Program-made: the position numbers and the translations under genes | Notes under the pieces: generated by a model | What the model saw: only the letters and a program-made list of their open reading frames with translations | What the model was told of the DNA's origin: nothing | Databases searched by the model: none | Shown: one piece after another, positions 1-9,249 of the stretch | Position numbering within the stretch: position 1 is the first letter of the stretch | How the letters are laid out: each line of letters starts with the position of its first letter | DNA from: Hyphochytrium catenoides | Lineage: Eukaryota; Sar; Hyphochytriomycetes; Hyphochytriales; Hyphochytriaceae | Direction: 5' to 3' | Assembly: GCA_900088475.1 (NCBI GenBank) | Contig: FLMG01002770.1 | Location: 1-22,725 of the forward strand | Length of the DNA stretch: 22,725 nucleotides

Positions 1-195
1 CTTGCGGGGTCTTTACTCCGAAAAGCCATCCGTGACGCTAAGTTGGCAGGATTCACAAAAGTTACGTTGCATGTTGATGGAAAGAGCAAGACGAATGCTC
101 TCGCACTTTATCAGAGAGTAGGACTTCAAATATCTCTGGAACTGCAAGATCATCGGCTTTTGCTGATGGGCAACCCTGAAGATGTGGTAGACTAA
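1..195 (+). CDS. GNAT acetyltransferase-like protein, copy 1 (3' end only)
   Basis: Frame 1 is open from the window edge to TAA at 193-195, giving the last 64 residues of a protein. They align without gaps to the ends of the complete copies at 1631-2941, 4616-5977 and 8617-7246: an LAGSLLRKA helix that follows the acetyl-CoA loop, then LHVDGKSKTNALALYQRVG, then a tail ending MGNPEDVVD. The VDGKSKTNA..LYQRVG stretch is the usual GNAT strand-helix region (N-x-x-A-x-x-L-Y-x-x-x-G), which lies over the acetyl-CoA pantetheine arm. The acetyl-CoA loop itself and everything upstream are outside the window. It is the most divergent of the readable C-termini (LALYQRVGLQISLEL against VSLYQRVGMSVERES in copy 3), so it is an older duplicate or under different constraint. 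The substrate is unknown. Confidence 0.85.
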   Translation, partial: LAGSLLRKAIRDAKLAGFTKVTLHVDGKSKTNALALYQRVGLQISLELQDHRLLLMGNPEDVVD

Positions 196-1630
196 GGGCC
201 CTTCTTTTTATGGGACCGCAGTGCACTGTTTAGACACTAAGGTGCTTTCTCAGCAATATGGCAACAGATTGACTATTTATAGCCACTTTAGCCATCTCCG
301 AAACAGGAAAATATAGGAATTTTTATTAACTTCATGAAGATGCTCTGCGTAGTACTAAGCTGTGAGAAGAAGGGCCTGCTGGTTTTCGCGACCATACATT
401 AGCCTACTTCTGCATGGTTCAGAGTCCATCAGAATAGAAGGAACCGAGAGCACTTCGAAAAAGCATTGTTACTACCATGGACCACCTACTACACGGGCCT
501 GCAATGTGCTTTAACTTCTCCTCAACCAAACACTTCTACTATTGCTGATACCGGACGAGGTGCTGGTCTCCCTTGTTGCTTCTGAAGCACTCGACAGCTT
601 AGCAGAGATTATCAATAGCTGTCTCCTTTCTTCTTTCTACTGCTCGGCGAGCCAGTGCCTTTTCTAGCCATGATGCCAGGAGGACGGCTTTGTGACTTTT
701 GAATGGGCATTCTCTCTCAGGCGGTGAAGAAGTGCAGATGTAAGATCTGTCAACAGGATGTCATCAGTCACTGGCTGGCGATGATTGGCTAGTTGTTTAC
801 GACCATCCTTCAAGCAGCCAATCACAGCCCGGGAGGCTTGACCAGGTTGAAGATAATTTTTTATTATATAAAAAAGTTATTCGGCAGTTCGTGCCACAAT
901 ACTCATATCTGCATTGTTTCTTTTGATACTTTTATCAGAATTTATTTAGTGGTTGATAAACGCGCATTGAGGCTTTTAGTTGCTGTACTGTACAAACAAT
1001 TTGAAGGCAAATCTGGGGTATATTTTAATTGCGAGTATGCGGAATCTGACTAACTGACTTGCGGTCCACTACATAATTTATTGGATTTTATTATAAAAGT
1101 TGTCTCATAACCTGCATTCAAGCTCTGTGTAACACAATGCTAAATAAAAAAATTTTAGAAAAATAAGAAACCTGTAATCGCCAATTTGCTACTATACGCT
1201 GCGCTTGACTTCACCAAATCTAAGACAACGCTTGCACAGAGCCCTATCCTTTAGGCTTTTACGCAAAATGATTCCTCTGCAGAACATTTTGGAAGACAGA
1301 GCACGCGTCAAACAGCTTGAACATTGCTAATAATAAGAAAATGTTGGAGATGTGTGCGACATGGATGAATGTCCTTTCCTATCCTTTCTACTCGTAGGAA
1401 GGCAAAAAAAAGATTCAGTCCTGGATGATCTGCATCACAGTCTTCAAGTTGTCAGGACGCAACCTGGGCAAAGCAGCTTCTTGACGAGCACACAATTGCT
1501 GCTGGATCATTGGTATAGAATGACTGATATTCCTCAGGGCGTGAAAGGCCTTCATTCTACCTTTTTCCTTCAAAGAGACAAGTCCTAAGGGCGGAGCAGG
1601 GCTAAGGTGAACTTCAATCATCGACTCAGA
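196..1630. other. Intergenic spacer between GNAT copies 1 and 2
   Basis: No gene is supported here. The part from about 850 to 1180 is clearly AT-richer than its surroundings (runs such as ttttttattatataaaaaag near 858). The longest plus-strand open stretch (793-1053, 86 codons) starts inside this AT-rich part and has no recognisable domain. The last 70 bases before the copy 2 start (cttcaatcatcgactcagaATG) weakly resemble the sequence before copy 4 (cttcatcaactagtc...ATG), which suggests that the 5' leader was duplicated with the gene. No tRNA or other RNA gene was seen. Confidence 0.6.
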
Positions 1631-2941
1631 ATGACTGGGCAGGACCAAAGCAACTCCCCTGCAAAGCTGGTTACTGAAGAGGCAGAATCTCCACAGGAGG
1701 AAACAGCATCATTCAATGAAGCTCAAAGAGCTACGGAGGCAAAAGATGGCCTTGTTTCTACACTTACGACGATGCAGCATGGTGGTGACCCAGAGGAAGA
1801 GATGAAATTGTCAGCAAAGAAGAAGGCTCTTTATGAGTTTAGCAATCCTCGACCTCCGTTCCAGGAATATTCGAGCTTTTCTTTCATTCAAGGTCTGCTC
1901 ATCAACAGCCCAGAAGTACAGGTAACAGCTAGAGACCTCGCTGATGTTTCTAACCTTCAGCGAAGGTATACTGGGAACGAGTCATTGTTGACTGAGAGCG
2001 ACATAATCACCGACTACATTGAGACACCATCAGCAGGACGGACTGATCGCGCTGTTATCGTCACCAAAGGTAAGGGTGTATTAGAGGCCATCCGGACCCA
2101 CAAACCAAATGGTTATTTACGCTGGTCTTATTCTTTTCCAGAGGATAAAAGGCTGCTGGGCTTCATGGGAGCAGTTGTCAACAAGAGGACAGGACAGTGC
2201 TATGCCTCCGTAGTTATTGACCCACATCTTGAGAATCGATCGGTCCTTTTTGAAGCCGCCCTGACAGAAGCCATAGCTGCCATCAAGAGCCATACTGTTG
2301 ACATAGCGGAAGGCAAGCCCGTCACCATCGTCTGTTCAGCGAGCGCCAAGCTGCCTGATTATGCTGAAATAATGTTGTCGCACGGATTTGCCTACGTAAG
2401 AAGCTGGCTGCACATGGAGATCGACCTAGGAAATCAGGACTTTGAGGACCGGGGCCTGCCTGGGGGTCTGGTAATTAAACCCTATTCCAAGAGTGATCAT
2501 GCTAGAGCTCTGTACGAAGCTCAACAGGAGGCATTTAGGGATCATTCTGGGCACGCAGAGGACTATCCATACGATGATTGGCTCCATTGGCATCACCGCG
2601 AGAATGCGAAGGAGGAACACTTTTTCATAGTGTGGGATGGAGACCAAATCGCTGGTGGAATCTTCGGTAGCGACGACAGCAAGAACCAGCCTGGGCTGGC
2701 TGGTATCAACATTGTGTTTGTGCGCAGAGGCTACCGCCGCCGAGGCCTAGCTTCTGCTCTTCTTCATACGGCCTTCAGGACTTTTAAGGCAAAAGGCTTC
2801 ACGAAGGCAACTCTTTTTGTTGATGGTAAGAGCAAGACCAATGCAGTATCTCTGTATCAGAGGGCGGGAATGTCTGTGAAGAGAGAGACAAAGAGCTACA
2901 GACTGTTAGTGCAGGGCAACCCCGAGGATGTTGTAGATTGA
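1631..2941 (+). CDS. Double-GNAT-domain acetyltransferase-like protein, copy 2
   Basis: Two exons, 1631-2069 and 2142-2941 (412 codons plus stop TGA); the 72-nt intron 2070-2141 begins GTAAGG and ends TTCCAG. The start is the ATG of MTGQDQ, because copies 3 and 4 begin MTGQ and MTEQ at the same place; upstream codons have no ATG. Residues 1-70 are acidic, low-complexity and poorly conserved. A conserved YEFSNPRPPFQEY block opens the folded part. Residues about 145-275 look like a degenerate GNAT domain without a clear acetyl-CoA loop. Residues about 285-405 are a standard GNAT domain with the loop R345-R-R-G348-L-A350 (R/Q-x-x-G-x-G/A), followed by FVDGKSKTNAVSLYQRAG. The two-domain layout and the EAFRDH segment recall mycothiol-synthase-like GNATs; this is a fold-level resemblance and I do not infer mycothiol synthesis. 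The likely reaction is acyl transfer from acetyl-CoA to an unknown amine substrate. No signal peptide or membrane segment is seen, so it is probably soluble. If the intron is retained, the reading frame stays open (see findings). Confidence 0.85.
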   Translation: MTGQDQSNSPAKLVTEEAESPQEETASFNEAQRATEAKDGLVSTLTTMQHGGDPEEEMKLSAKKKALYEFSNPRPPFQEYSSFSFIQGLLINSPEVQVTARDLADVSNLQRRYTGNESLLTESDIITDYIETPSAGRTDRAVIVTKGKGVLEAIRTHKPNGYLRWSYSFPEDKRLLGFMGAVVNKRTGQCYASVVIDPHLENRSVLFEAALTEAIAAIKSHTVDIAEGKPVTIVCSASAKLPDYAEIMLSHGFAYVRSWLHMEIDLGNQDFEDRGLPGGLVIKPYSKSDHARALYEAQQEAFRDHSGHAEDYPYDDWLHWHHRENAKEEHFFIVWDGDQIAGGIFGSDDSKNQPGLAGINIVFVRRGYRRRGLASALLHTAFRTFKAKGFTKATLFVDGKSKTNAVSLYQRAGMSVKRETKSYRLLVQGNPEDVVD

Positions 2942-4615
2942 GACCCCTTCTTGAAGATGATTGTTCACTCTCGGGCCAGGGGTTGGAGGAGGAGATTGCC
3001 AGGTATATATATATATAGGTTGGATATCTTTAGGAAAGCAGCTGCGTGACGGCAGCCCCTGTCTAGGGTAGGTAGAGGTTTCAGGAAAGGGTATAACGAC
3101 CAATCTCCTGTTAACACTACTGTCATCAACCAACAAGCTCTATTGTATGCGCATTTCTTGTGTACTATGGTAGATCATCATCTTGTAGTTAGTTCTTACG
3201 GCGGCCTAGTGGAAGCAACAACTACAGCCATGCCGATATGCTTGGGAAGACCGTGCGCTGCTCTGCGGCTGTAATCGCTATGGGTGAAGGGAAAGGCCTA
3301 CAGTGCGCCAACTACGGGTAAGAAGAATGCATGGCGGCCTGTAAGAAGAACTAACAGTGGATGGAGAATAATGATGCACCAGAAAGGGAAATGGACTCCT
3401 CACGCTAGGGGCCACACTACGAATTAAGCAGCAGACTGCGGTCTTGTCGTCCTTGTTGACTGATCAATCAACATCTCTGGGATATAATCTTCAGATCGGC
3501 GCTCGTCATCGGCCAGTGAGGGGTGAAGGTCATCTGTTACCTAGATAGACTACTGTCCTCAGTGTAAGTGTATCAAACGAGGTCAGAACCTTGGTCAGAA
3601 CTCTCCCCAGCGTCCTTAGGAAAGTGAAGAGTACAGTGTGAGCCCCAACAGTAATCGGGCCAGTATTATTCCTATTCTGAGTTCTATAGAAAATGGCATG
3701 TACTGCTGCAACTGGGGCAAGTTGGACACTATTATTATTATTATCCATTCCCTATCCAGATCACCATCTGTTATTCCTAGAGTTCCTCTTATTGGTTGGC
3801 ATTTTCTGGGTTACTTTTCAGTTTGATGTGGCCTTTATTACACTATTATCTAGAACAGTAGTCAACTAGCAAACACTCTTTACTATAATAAATTCTGGGC
3901 AATAAAGGCCACATCAACCGCCAAAATACTTTGAAAGAGAGCGATTAGTTCTATTTTGTACCAAAAGACACACTAAGGCCTTACTTGCTTCCTTGGTTGG
4001 CTATTCTTTCATATGACTTGCCTCCATTTACCCCCAACAAATCTTAGACCACGACCAAAACCCGCCCTACAATGTACCCGCCCGAGCTCTACTTCGTATC
4101 CTGTTCCTGGTTCTCTTGCTTTGTTGTCAAGTGGAGATCCTCTGGGCATTAACCATTGTAGTTCCACTTGTTTAGAACTACCTCACACTCAAGTGGATTT
4201 TTCTCCACCTTCTTCGATTGGTTCCTGTGCGCGATCTTGCTTGAGCGCTGAGAGAGTGATGGTCTCGTCAAGGTCGATGCTAACGCAGGCCTTGCATGCA
4301 TCTCTATATATTCACATCGTCATCATCAACAGACTCCAACAACTCCTCGGATGGCTAACAGGACCTGAAGAGTCAGCTCGTTCTTCTTGAGCTCACTTGC
4401 ACTTCAGGAGGACGTATTACCTCTGAGGAGCTTGTGCCCATCGTTGACCACACCACCTCAACATCATGTTACGCTAAGGGCTGGCGTCATAATGTCGCTT
4501 ATCGGGAGACCTACGAGCGGGACCGCCGTCACTTCTCATCTTCTTTGACTATATCAAGGCCTCGCTGCAGCGCCCACATTGTAATCGACTGGTGACTTCC
4601 TTTTCCTGTTCCACG
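2942..4615. other. Intergenic spacer between GNAT copies 2 and 3
   Basis: No gene is supported. The spacer holds a short (TA)n run at about 3003-3017, an (ATT)n run at about 3729-3744, a perfect 17-bp inverted repeat at 3823-3917, and a weaker inverted pair (gttagttcttac at 3188-3199 against gtaagaagaactaac at 3341-3355). The plus-strand open stretches at 4013-4390 (125 codons) and 4389-4594 (69 codons, different frame) have no recognisable domain and no paralogue in the window. The region directly before copy 3 is pyrimidine-rich (cttctcatcttctttgac, near 4533). Confidence 0.55.
3823..3917. repeat. Perfect 17-bp inverted repeat, possible short hairpin element
   Basis: ttgatgtggcctttatt at 3823-3839 is the exact reverse complement of aataaaggccacatcaa at 3901-3917, separated by 61 nt of AT-rich sequence. 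Outside the perfect arms, similarity continues weakly (ttttcagt before the left arm, ccgccaaaa after the right arm). The form fits a small non-autonomous hairpin element or a long-range hairpin. No transposase gene and no certain target-site duplication were seen. Confidence 0.5.
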
Positions 4616-5977
4616 ATGACCGGACAGAACAGTAACAATAGCGTATTAACGCTGGAGATGGTGCAACCAGCGGTCTCTCAAGCAGATGATGGCCCATCGA
4701 CTGCAGTTGCTCAAAGCTCTGATACAGTGGCTAAAGAGGAGATGGAAGCTGCGGTGAAGAAGGTGGTAGAAGCAGCAGTGCTAAACGAGAACGGCCAGCC
4801 AGAAGAGGCAGAGGTGGATACTTGTCTGTCAAGAAGCAAGCTGCCGAGCTATGAATTCACCAATCCTCGACCTCGCTTTCAGATATATCCAGAATTCTCT
4901 TTCGTGCAGGGCCTTGTGGTTGACAGTCCAGAAGGACAAGTGACCGCTGCAGACCTTGCCCGTGTTCTCAATCTACACATGGAGTACACCGACAACAGAA
5001 CCCGCTATTCGGAGACAGACATAATAATGGATTATGTCGAAACCCCTTCGGTCAGCCGGACTGACAGCGCGGTCATCATCTCCAAAGGTAGGCACATGGT
5101 TTCGGTTCCCCTTAGCGACGTGATGTCGTAGAACTTGAAGGCTGATACCCCTATTGAATGGCCCTCCTTGGCAGATGGAGACAGGAAGATTCTTGGGTTC
5201 TGTGAGGCAGAAGTGAACAAGCGCACTGGCCAGTGCTACGCATCGGCCATAATTGACCCGTATCATGAGGACAGAGTGGCCATATTCAGCGCCGCCGTGG
5301 ACGAAGATGTAGCAGCAATTAAAAGCCACGTAGTGGATATTGAGGAAGGAAAGCCTGTCACCATTAGCTGCTCTGTCAACGCCAAACTACCGGACCTCAC
5401 TAATGTTCTGGAGCTGAAGGGCTTCAGTTACGTGAGAAGCTGGCTTCACATGGAGATCAGCCTCGACAGCAAGGATTTTCCTGATCAAAGCTTGCCTGAA
5501 GGGCTGGTGCTCCGACCTTATTCAAGGAAGACGCAGTCGAGACAACTCTATGAAGCTCAGCAGGAGGCTTTTAGAGACCACTCCGGGCATGCAGAGGATT
5601 ACCCCTATGATGAGTGGCTCCACTGGCATGAGCGGGAGGATGAGAAGGAAGAACTCTTGTTCATTGTATGGGATGGCAATCAAATCGCTGGTGGAGTTTT
5701 CTGCAGCGATGAAACCAAGAAACAAGCTGGTTTGGCTGGTATCAATATCGTTTTTGTGCGTAGACCTTACCGCCGTCGCGGTCTTGCCTCTACCCTTCTT
5801 CGCACCGCCTTCCAGAGTCTCAAAGCTAAGGGCTTCACCACTGCTCGGCTCTTTGTTGATAGCAAGAGTAAGACAAACGCTGTCTCGCTGTACCAGAGAG
5901 TTGGAATGTCTGTGGAAAGGGAGTCAAGAAGCTACAGGATCCTGGTGCAGGGCAATCCTGAAGATGTGGTAGACTAA
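4616..5977 (+). CDS. Double-GNAT-domain acetyltransferase-like protein, copy 3
   Basis: Two exons, 4616-5087 and 5175-5977 (424 codons plus TAA). The 87-nt intron 5088-5174 (GTAGGC...TTGGCAG) contains in-frame stops, so it must be spliced; removal joins SK-D-GDRKILGF, matching copies 2 and 4. The start is the ATG of MTGQNS. Residues 1-80 are acidic and low-complexity, followed by the conserved YEFTNPRPRFQIYPEFSFVQ block. A degenerate N-terminal GNAT-like domain includes VNKRTGQCYASAIIDP and EEGKPVTISCS. The C-terminal GNAT domain carries FRDHSGHAEDYPYDEWLHWH and the acetyl-CoA loop R357-R-R-G360-L-A362, then FVDSKSKTNAVSLYQRVG. It ends GNPEDVVD. By eye it is closest to copy 4 over exon 2. It is an intact gene with all expected GNAT motifs and is the best reference member of the family here. 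The substrate is not identifiable. Confidence 0.88.
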
Positions 5978-6129
5978 AGCTAACATTGGCGAAGTGACTT
6001 ATCTATATAGAAATGGAAAGAAGACTGGTCAAAAGAGACTGACCCCAAGTTCAAATTATCTCCTCATCGAGTAGTCTTTGCCATGCCATGGTCCATAAAC
6101 TCTATCATGGTTAGTCAAGTGGGAAACTT

Positions 6130-6790
6130 AAAGTAAGGCTGTTCAAAAGTAAGGCGTTGGGGAGCGGTAGGACGTGGCCGACAACAATAGACACCACCAT
6201 CATTCGATAGAGGAGGCAAGGATCATAGCTTTCGCCGCTTCTAATATAGTAGTATAGGTAGCCGCTAGTAACAGAAGTCTCCCGCAGCAAGAAGTCTGGA
6301 TCCATACTTCTAACGACCTCCATCGGCCTCTCATCTGTGCGAACATAGGTTTAGGCAAGCATCGGTCAACCTTCCGATAGTCTCAGTCACTTTTGTCTCT
6401 TCTTCTCTTCCTTTCTTTCTCCTTTTCTCTTCCTTTGTCACAGCGCTAAGCCAGAAGAAGCATTCCAGAAGACGATTCTATCTCTACTCCATCACCCACA
6501 TGGAAGGACTCCAGAGAGCACATTAAGGTGAACATGGACGGACTCTAGAGTGTTCATGGAGGTGAATTGTACTCTGCTGTAACAGGAAGATAGAGAATAA
6601 GAAGAGAGCAGCAAACTGGACCTGCAAACTTAGCCACATTCTCCTTCGCACCATGACTAAGCAGTGCATCTACCTGAGGGCTAAGGTTGGCTGCTCTGGC
6701 CGCACGAGAAATAGGAGGCATCATCATTAATTGTTCGCTGCTAGGTCCATTTACCTGCAGTTCTACTGAGTGCATTGTGGCATCGGTTTT
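6130..6790 (-). pseudogene. Partial, decayed copy of the ankyrin-repeat gene
   Basis: Read on the minus strand, two segments match exons 5 and 6 of the plus-strand ankyrin gene (12900-13013 and 13214-13320). The first, ending at 6622, encodes VDALLSHGAKENVAKFA against LDALLGHGAKENVANFA; over 62 bases about 55 are identical by eye, continuing across the donor (gcaggtccagtt). The second starts at 6334 after a GCACAG acceptor and reads DERPMEVVRSMDPDFLLRE against DETPMQVVKSLDADFLLLE. The acceptor, donor and codon phase of the intervening intron (287 nt here, 200 nt in the full gene) are kept. Weak similarity continues into the next intron down to about 6130. The start of the ankyrin unit (GDTLLHIA) is missing, and no equivalents of exons 1-4 or 7-12 were found. 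It lies downstream of GNAT copy 4 on the same strand, as the decayed GNAT copy lies upstream of the full ankyrin gene. Confidence 0.72.
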
Positions 6791-6871
6791 AGAGAGGGGA
6801 GGGAAAACAGGAAGAGGTTGAGAAGAGCGGTAGAGAGTAGGGAAAGTATAGAGATGATGGAGAAATGAGAA

Positions 6872-6886
6872 ACAATAGGTAGGTAG

Positions 6887-6933
<47 letters not shown>
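6872..6933. repeat. (AGGT)n followed by (AG)n microsatellite
   Basis: A short aggtaggtaggt run passes into about 40 bases of uninterrupted AG repeats. On the minus strand this is a (CT)n tract that lies between GNAT copy 4 and the ankyrin relic. A similar (CT)n tract sits between the decayed GNAT and the full ankyrin gene near 11490. Long serine/leucine reading frames through this tract are repeat artefacts. Confidence 0.9.
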
Positions 6934-6936
<3 letters not shown>

Positions 6937-7245
6937 GAGAACAGGCACGGACAGGACTGAGGTGACCATGTGTTCGGGACAACTGTAACGACTAACAATT
7001 GCCTTCTATAAGAGTACGATGGCTTCCCCACCTCTCATTATCATCGCTACCTTTGGTTGCATCAGCCCAAAAGACACATTATACGGACCACGCCGTGGGC
7101 GGCATGACAGTGACTACTTATTTTTTCATAGCCGCCGTCCCGAAGGAGAAAGGGAATCCAGTAGCGCCCTCGCTCTCTCTGAGATCAACTTTCTTCTATT
7201 TCTATGTACTATGTAGATGTTTAACTTTTTATTCAGAGGTTAGCT
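6934..7245. other. Spacer downstream of GNAT copy 4
   Basis: No gene is supported in this stretch between the microsatellite and the stop codon of copy 4. It probably holds the 3' untranslated region of copy 4 (minus strand), whose TAG-A-C-T-A-A-A region at 7246 leads into AT-rich sequence (ctgaataaaaagttaaac on the minus strand). That stretch contains AATAAA-like bases that could act in polyadenylation. Confidence 0.4.
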
Positions 7246-8617
7246 TTAGTCTACCACATCTTCAGCATTGCCCTGCACTAGGACCCTGTAGCTTCGCAAC
7301 TCCCTTTTTATAGACAACCCAACTCTCTGGTACAGGGAGACAGCGTTTGTCTTACTCTTGCCATCAACAGAGAGGCAGGCGACTGAGAAGCCCTTAGCTT
7401 TGAGACTCTGGAAGGCGGTGCGAAGAAGGGTAGAGGCAAGACCGCGACGGCGGTAAGGTCTACGCACAAATACTGTGTGGATATCAGCTAACCCAGCTTG
7501 ATAGCTGCTATCATCGCTGCAGCAAACTCCGCCAGCGATCTGATCGCCGTCCCAAGCTATGAAGAAGAGCTCTTCCTTCTCATCGTTGACATGCCAGTGA
7601 AGCCACTTATCATAGGGGTAATCCTCTGCATGCCCGGAGTGGTCTCTAAAAGCCTCCTGCTCAGCTTCATATAACTGCCTAGACTGCGTCTTCATTGAAT
7701 AAGGTTGGAGGATTAATCCTTCGGGCAAACATTGATCCGGAAAATCCTGGGCGTCGAGGCTGATCTCCATGAGAAGCCAGCTTCTCACGTAACTGAAGCC
7801 CTTCAGCTCCAGAACATAAGTGAAGTCCGACAGTTTGGCACTGACAGAGCAGCTAATGGTGACAGGCTTTCCTTCCTCAATATCCACTATGTGACTTTTG
7901 ATTGCTGCTACAGCTTCGTCCACGGCGGCGCTGAAGATTGCCACTCTGTCCTCACGATGCAGATCGACTTTGGCGGATGCGTAGCACTGGCCGGTTCGCT
8001 TATTCACTTCTGCCTGACAGAACCCAAGAACCTTCTTGTCTCCATCTGCCAAGGATCCAATGATTAGAGGTGTCAGCTTTCAGGTTCAAATTGCATTAGA
8101 ACAACATCCCTACGGGGAACCCAACGTTGCGCCTACCTTTGGAAATAATGACCGCGCTGTCAGTAGTGGGGGCCGAAGGGACCTCGACAAAATACTTTAT
8201 AATGTCTTTCTCTGAATAGCGGGATTTGTTGTCCGTATACTCCATGTGTAGATTGAGGACACGGACAAGGTCTGCAGCTGTCACTTGTGCTTCTGGACTG
8301 TCAACCACAAGGCCTTGCACGAAATAGAAATCTGGATAATCCTGAAAGGGAGGCCGAGGATTGGTGAATTCATAACCGGGCAGCTTTGCTGACAGACAAG
8401 TGTCCTCCTCTGTCTCTGGCTGGCCGTCCACATCTGGCGCGGCTGCTGCCGCCAGCTTCTGTTGCGTTGCGCAGTCCTCGTTTTTGGCGTTATTATCAAC
8501 GCTTTGGACGACCGCGGTCGATGGACCATCATCATCTGCTGGAGGTACTACTGTCGGTGGCACTACCTCCAGCGGTGGTGCCGCTAAGCTATTGTTGGTT
8601 TTCCTTTGTTCAGTCAT
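7246..8617 (-). CDS. Double-GNAT-domain acetyltransferase-like protein, copy 4
   Basis: Two exons on the minus strand, 8617-8137 and 8045-7246 (426 codons plus TAG). The 91-nt intron 8136-8046 (GTAGGC...TTGGCAG) sits at the same codon as in copies 2 and 3, and its length is not a multiple of three. The start is the ATG of MTEQRK, matching MTGQ in the paralogues. The N-terminus is acidic with alanine/proline-rich stretches, then YEFTNPRPPFQDYPDF. The degenerate N-terminal GNAT-like domain and the C-terminal GNAT domain are both present, with the acetyl-CoA loop R359-R-R-G362-L-A364. It differs from copies 2 and 3 in the core: LAGINIVFVRR has become LADIHTVFVRR, one residue is lost after WHWH (WHVNDEKEEL), and LFVD is LSVD. 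These changes lie next to the cofactor loop and may alter activity. The tail reads GNAEDVVD. The opposite orientation places it head-outward from the decayed copy near 10436. Confidence 0.85.
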
Positions 8618-8907
8618 AATAAGTAAATGACTAGTTGATGAAGAAGGATGTGCTTCAGCAGGTCTTGGCACCAAGCAGGGAACTTTGAATCTGACGGTCC
8701 AAGTAGTCGACAGCCAGGCAATTGCCCTTGTGACGCAAACTCTTCAGACATGATGGCTCCCTTGTGTTTTGGCATTGGCACGACGACAAGCTCCTTACAC
8801 TCATCTCAGTCCAATTCAGCTGACTCTTCCCATCCTGCAGACCAGAGAGAAGCGGGTTTGTTCTGATGATGATGTCGAGAAGAGATGAATCTATGTATTT
8901 TTCTTAC

Positions 8908-9246
8908 TAGCATCAAACAGGGGCGGGACCATCACTCCGCCGCGCTCAATCAACATCGTCCCAAGCGGAGAAGTCAGAGAAATTGTCTGCTGGGCTTGCT
9001 GTGCGGCGCGACCAGTTCTATAGCTTTCTGATCCACTTGGCAGTGCCAATTTGGGCTGATGCCTAAGAGATGTGCAGTAGTTCTACTAGGTTGCTCGCTA
9101 GGCATCTACCCTAGCTGGGCTGGGTGCTTGACATTTACAAGTGGGATTTCCCCTGTACCAGAGCAGCGGTAAATTTCAAGCGAGTAAGAAGTGATAGGTC
9201 CACCTCTCACCACATTCCGGGGAGGCACCGCAGTTTTCCATTTGAC
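8908..9246 (-). other. Exon-like segments with fibronectin type III-like sequence
   Basis: On the minus strand, 9246-9110 translates without a stop to a segment containing VKWKTAVPPRNVVRG and GGPITSYSLEIYRCSG. The spacing W...P..GGPIT-Y-LEI is the pattern of the B-C strand region of fibronectin type III domains. A possible 47-nt intron (GTAGAT...CTCTTAG, 9109-9063) joins it in phase to 9062-8908, which reads HQPKLALPSGSESYR and then SPLGTMLIERGGVMVPPLF, ending at a good donor (GCTA|GTAAGA). Without splicing the frame stops immediately. Upstream of 9246 there is an in-frame stop and no clear acceptor, and I found no in-frame continuation downstream. It could be a surviving piece of a dead gene, part of a gene whose other exons I cannot see, or chance. 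It lies upstream of GNAT copy 4 on the same strand. Confidence 0.3.
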
Positions 9247-9249
9247 CGA

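Noticed and set aside
690-790. Minus-strand stretch reading TSALLHRLRENAHSKV, faintly like the ankyrin unit ALLGHGAKENVANF
   Set aside because: Similarity is limited to a few residues and bases (tgcact, gagaa) and has no supporting exon borders. It is too weak to call a third ankyrin fragment.
1607-1630. Upstream extension of GNAT copy 2 (and 4592-4615 of copy 3, 8674-8618 of copy 4)
   Set aside because: These would need GTG or TTG starts, and the extensions are not conserved. The shared ATG of MTGQ/MTEQ is the sensible start in a eukaryote.
3188-3355. Imperfect inverted pair gttagttcttac / gtaagaagaactaac
   Set aside because: It is short, with a 3-nt length difference and a long loop. It could easily be chance.
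4013-4594. Two plus-strand open stretches (4013-4390 and 4389-4594) just upstream of GNAT copy 3
   Set aside because: They are in different frames, with no domain signature or matching segment upstream of the other copies. A frameshifted gene remnant cannot be excluded but is not supported.
5522-5972. Overlapping frames on both strands within GNAT copy 3
   Set aside because: They are shadows of the conserved GNAT frame.
6554-7031. Minus-strand frames of 68-142 codons rich in serine and leucine
   Set aside because: These are translations of the (CT)n microsatellite. Only the ankyrin-like part near 6622-6710 has meaning, and it is covered by the relic.
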